From positions 1-61,294 of the forward strand of contig NZ_JACRWE010000010.1 in NCBI RefSeq assembly GCF_014323405.1: DNA of 61,294 bases. The letters are read 5' to 3'. The notes beneath the pieces were generated by a model. It ran no database searches and was not told where the DNA came from. It saw only the letters and a program-made list of their open reading frames with translations. This document shows, one piece after another, positions 60,101-61,294 of this stretch; position 1 is the stretch's first letter; every line of letters starts with the position of its first letter. The DNA comes from Romboutsia faecis (GTDB lineage Bacteria > Bacillota > Clostridia > Peptostreptococcales > Peptostreptococcaceae). The position numbers and the translations under genes are program-made.

Positions 60101-60618
60101 CTCATACCTCTACCGCCACCACCGTTAGACGCTTTTAGCATGATCGGATACCCAATTTGAGCAGCTACCTCTTTTGCTTCTTTAGCACTTTCTATTGGTT
60201 TGTCTACCCCTGGTATAGTAGGTACATTTACTTCCTTTGCTATTTTTTTTGAGTTTATTTTATCTCCCATCAAGTTCATGATATCTGCACTTGGACCTAT
60301 AAATATAATTCCATTCTCTTCACATTTACGAACAAATTCTGGATTTTCTGAAAGAAAACCATAGCCAGGATGTATTGCATCTACATTCTTCTTTTTAGCT
60401 AACTCTATTATTCCCTCAATATCTAAATAAGCATCTATCGGACCTTTATCTTCACCTATTAAGTAAGATTCATCCGCTTTTGTTCTAAATAAACTATATT
60501 TATCTTCTTTACTATATATCCCAACGCTTTTTATACCTAATTCTGAACATGCTCTAAATACTCTTATTGCAATTTCTCCTCTATTAGCTACTAGTATTTT
60601 TTTAAATCCTTTAAGCAT
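57187..60618 (-). CDS. pyc: Pyruvate carboxylase
   Basis: Single-chain PYC, 1143 residues, makes oxaloacetate from pyruvate, bicarbonate and ATP. The biotin carboxylase domain shows NRGEIAIRVFRA at the start and the ATP-grasp loop KASNGGGGRGMR. The carboxyltransferase domain shows TTMRDAHQSLLATR near 560 and CIKDMAGL near 720, with metal-binding HLHTHDTSG. The C-terminal carrier has EAMKMETN, biotin on K1109. It is the first protein gene after the right-hand rRNA operon and ends in a terminator. Confidence 0.97.
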   Translation of the reverse strand: MLKGFKKILVANRGEIAIRVFRACSELGIKSVGIYSKEDKYSLFRTKADESYLIGEDKGPIDAYLDIEGIIELAKKKNVDAIHPGYGFLSENPEFVRKCEENGIIFIGPSADIMNLMGDKINSKKIAKEVNVPTIPGVDKPIESAKEAKEVAAQIGYPIMLKASNGGGGRGMRVVYEEGKLEREYETVCSESRKAFGADVIFIEKYVVDPKHIEVQILGDKHGNIVHLHERDCSVQRRHQKIIEYAPAFSLSEELRKSICDDALKIAKHVGYVNAGTLEFLVDSNGEYYFIEMNPRVQVEHTVTEMVTGVDIVQSQILIAQGYRLDSERINIKSQEDIKVIGYSIQARITTEDPENNFMPDTGKIQVYRTGSGFGIRLDGGNGFTGAEISPHYDSLLVKTISFDRTFQGAINKTIRSIEEIRIRGVKTNIGFLINVLKNPLFKEGKCSTKFIDEHPELFEIKKSRDRGTKLLQFIGNIVVNDNKCEEKPMFEQPHKPNIKNNIDKIEGSKNLFDRLGKESYIKKIKNDKKLLLTDTTMRDAHQSLLATRFRTYDLLQVAKPTNEYMKDLFSLEMWGGATFDVAYRFLNESPWIRLQKLRKEIPDIMFQMLFRASNGVGYTNYPDNVIKEFLKESARQGIDIFRIFDSLNWVENMKPSIETALNTGKIVEASMCYTGDILNPEKSKYDLEYYVKMAKELESLGSDIICIKDMAGLLKPQAAYILIKTLKENVKTPIHLHTHDTSGNGVATCLMASQAGVDIVDGALETMAGLTSQPSLNAIVESLKFTERDTNIDLYGYREIGNYYADLRKIYKKFESGMANSCSEIYEYEIPGGQYSNLKPQADSLGLTGRFEEVKDNYKEANKVVGDIIKVTPSSKVVGDLAIFMTKNKLTKDNIIKEGEKLSFPDSVVDYCKGMIGQPEGGIPKDLQRVVLKGESPIDVRPGLLIPKFDFVNEKRYLDKKFNIKSNIRNALSYALYPRVYEDYLRHFQEYSDISKLDSEVFFHGLNKGEECDVEIEDGKVLTIKLIGIGNVKENGYRTVVFELNGMSRRIEIKDNNFSGKVSQVVKADMDNPLQIGASIPGKVIKILVEEGDEVQEHEALIVIEAMKMETNIVSKVSGKIKSIKVSENDVVGDSQLLIVME

Positions 60619-60905
60619 AAAATCTTCCCCCTTATTCTTTTCACCTAATAATATTAAAAATTATAATCTAAATTTACTGAATTTTGAATAGGTTTAGACA
60701 AGTTCCTTAATTAATAATATAAATTAGTAAAAGTAAATAACTTTCAGTTTGTTAATTTATCAATTCTCTATATATAATTAGGTATTTATTAACTATTTCA
60801 ACTCTTGCTGTTTTTAATCTACTATGATAAATCAAATAACCTTTCTCATGTTGAGATTTTATAAAAAACAAAGTATGCTATTATTTATATGATAAAAATT
60901 AAAAA
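60619..60905 (-). promoter_or_regulatory. pyc upstream region
   Basis: This gap between the rRNA terminator and pyc has no ORF. A -10-like TATAAT lies about 55 bases before the pyc ATG (near 60661-60666) with a poor -35, and GGGGGAAG gives the Shine-Dalgarno. A sigma-A promoter is likely but weakly defined. Confidence 0.35.
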
Positions 60906-60907
60906 TA

Positions 60908-60945
60908 TATTAAAAAAATAGAGAGAAAAATTTTTCTCTCTATTT
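60908..60945 (-). terminator. Terminator of the right-hand rRNA operon
   Basis: Perfect 15-bp inverted repeat (60916-60930 with 60931-60945, no spacer so the loop comes from the central A/T bases) followed by a T run on the minus strand, about 30 bases after 5S. Confidence 0.9.
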
Positions 60946-60974
60946 ATATTAGTAACAATATAATAAAAAAAGAT

Positions 60975-61092
<118 letters not shown>

Positions 61093-61176
61093 TAATCTTT
61101 CGATTAACTTATATTAAGTTATTTAGAGTTAATACTCTAAAAACTGCATATCATTTATGATTTAATCATTTAAATT
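61093..61176 (-). other. 23S-5S spacer
   Basis: About 84 AT-rich bases between 23S and 5S. No tRNA fold or CCA end is visible. It includes short repeats of the TTAAGTTAT/AGAGTTAATACTCT type that could pair for rRNA processing. Confidence 0.5.
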
Positions 61177-61294
61177 TGGTCAAGTCCTCGACCTATTAGT
61201 ATCGGTAAGCTACATACATTACTGCACTTCCACCTCCGACCTATCAACCAGGTAGTCTTCCTGGGGTCTTACCCTTACGGTGGGAAATCTTATC
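61177..61294 (-). rRNA. rrl: 23S ribosomal RNA, 3' end (partial)
   Basis: Minus strand sequence ends ACTAATAGGTCGAGGACTTG then ACC, the conserved 23S 3' end, preceded by GGTTGATAGGTCGGAGGTGG and the GTAAGACCCCAGGAAGACTA segment. The gene continues beyond the right edge. Together with 16S at 1-118, it shows that two same-direction rRNA operons flank this window. Confidence 0.96.

Noticed and set aside
61093..61176. tRNA gene in the 23S-5S spacer
   Set aside because: Too short and no cloverleaf or T-arm GTTCGA motif.

Overview
This window is a low-GC Firmicute chromosome segment. It is most likely from the Peptostreptococcaceae (the Clostridioides/Paraclostridium/Romboutsia group). The reasons are the very AT-rich codon use and intergenic DNA, zinc-binding (C+) forms of S4, S14, L33 and L36, the sporulation genes sigH and cwlD, and the gene order pyc ... 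clpC-radA-disA ... proS-gltX-cysS ... sigH-tuf-rpmG-secE-nusG-rplKAJL-rpoBC-str-S10-spc-alpha-ecf-truA-rplM-rpsI-cwlD between two rRNA operons. A species call cannot be made from this alone. Every gene is on the minus strand, so transcription runs from high to low coordinates; 'upstream' below means higher numbers.

Layout from right to left. The 3' end of a 23S gene, a 5S gene and a strong terminator close one rRNA operon (61294-60908). Then come pyruvate carboxylase, an EF-G-like GTPase, clpC, and radA-disA-PIN/TRAM. They are followed by ispD-ispF, proS behind a proline T-box, gltX, a newly called 50-residue ORF, cysS-mrnC and rlmB-rae1-sigH. The second tuf copy and rpmG-secE-nusG-rplK-rplA come next, then rplJ-rplL behind an L10 leader with an attenuator, and rpoB-rpoC. 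After these are the str cluster (rpsL-rpsG-fusA-tuf) and the S10-spc-alpha super-operon (rpsJ to rplQ, including secY-adk-map-infA). Last are the ECF transporter module with truA, rplM-rpsI, cwlD, and the 5' end of the next 16S gene (118-1).

The block is the translation and transcription core, with transport, tRNA charging, isoprenoid, c-di-AMP and proteolysis genes in between. Several sigma-A-type promoters lie in the last codons of the preceding gene or just after its stop (sigH, tuf2, proS, str, rplM, rplJ), so compact transcription units are stacked end to end. Many r-protein starts were moved from upstream GTG/TTG codons that overlap the Shine-Dalgarno sequence.

I did not find a mobile element, CRISPR array, tRNA gene, frameshift or clearly novel defence or metabolic system. 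The most useful second-look items are the 50-residue ORF at 42903-43055; clpC without ctsR-mcsA-mcsB upstream; the EF-G paralog lacking the catalytic His; paired DnaA-box-like 9-mers upstream of rpoB; hairpins in the str and S10 leaders; and two nearly identical tuf genes.
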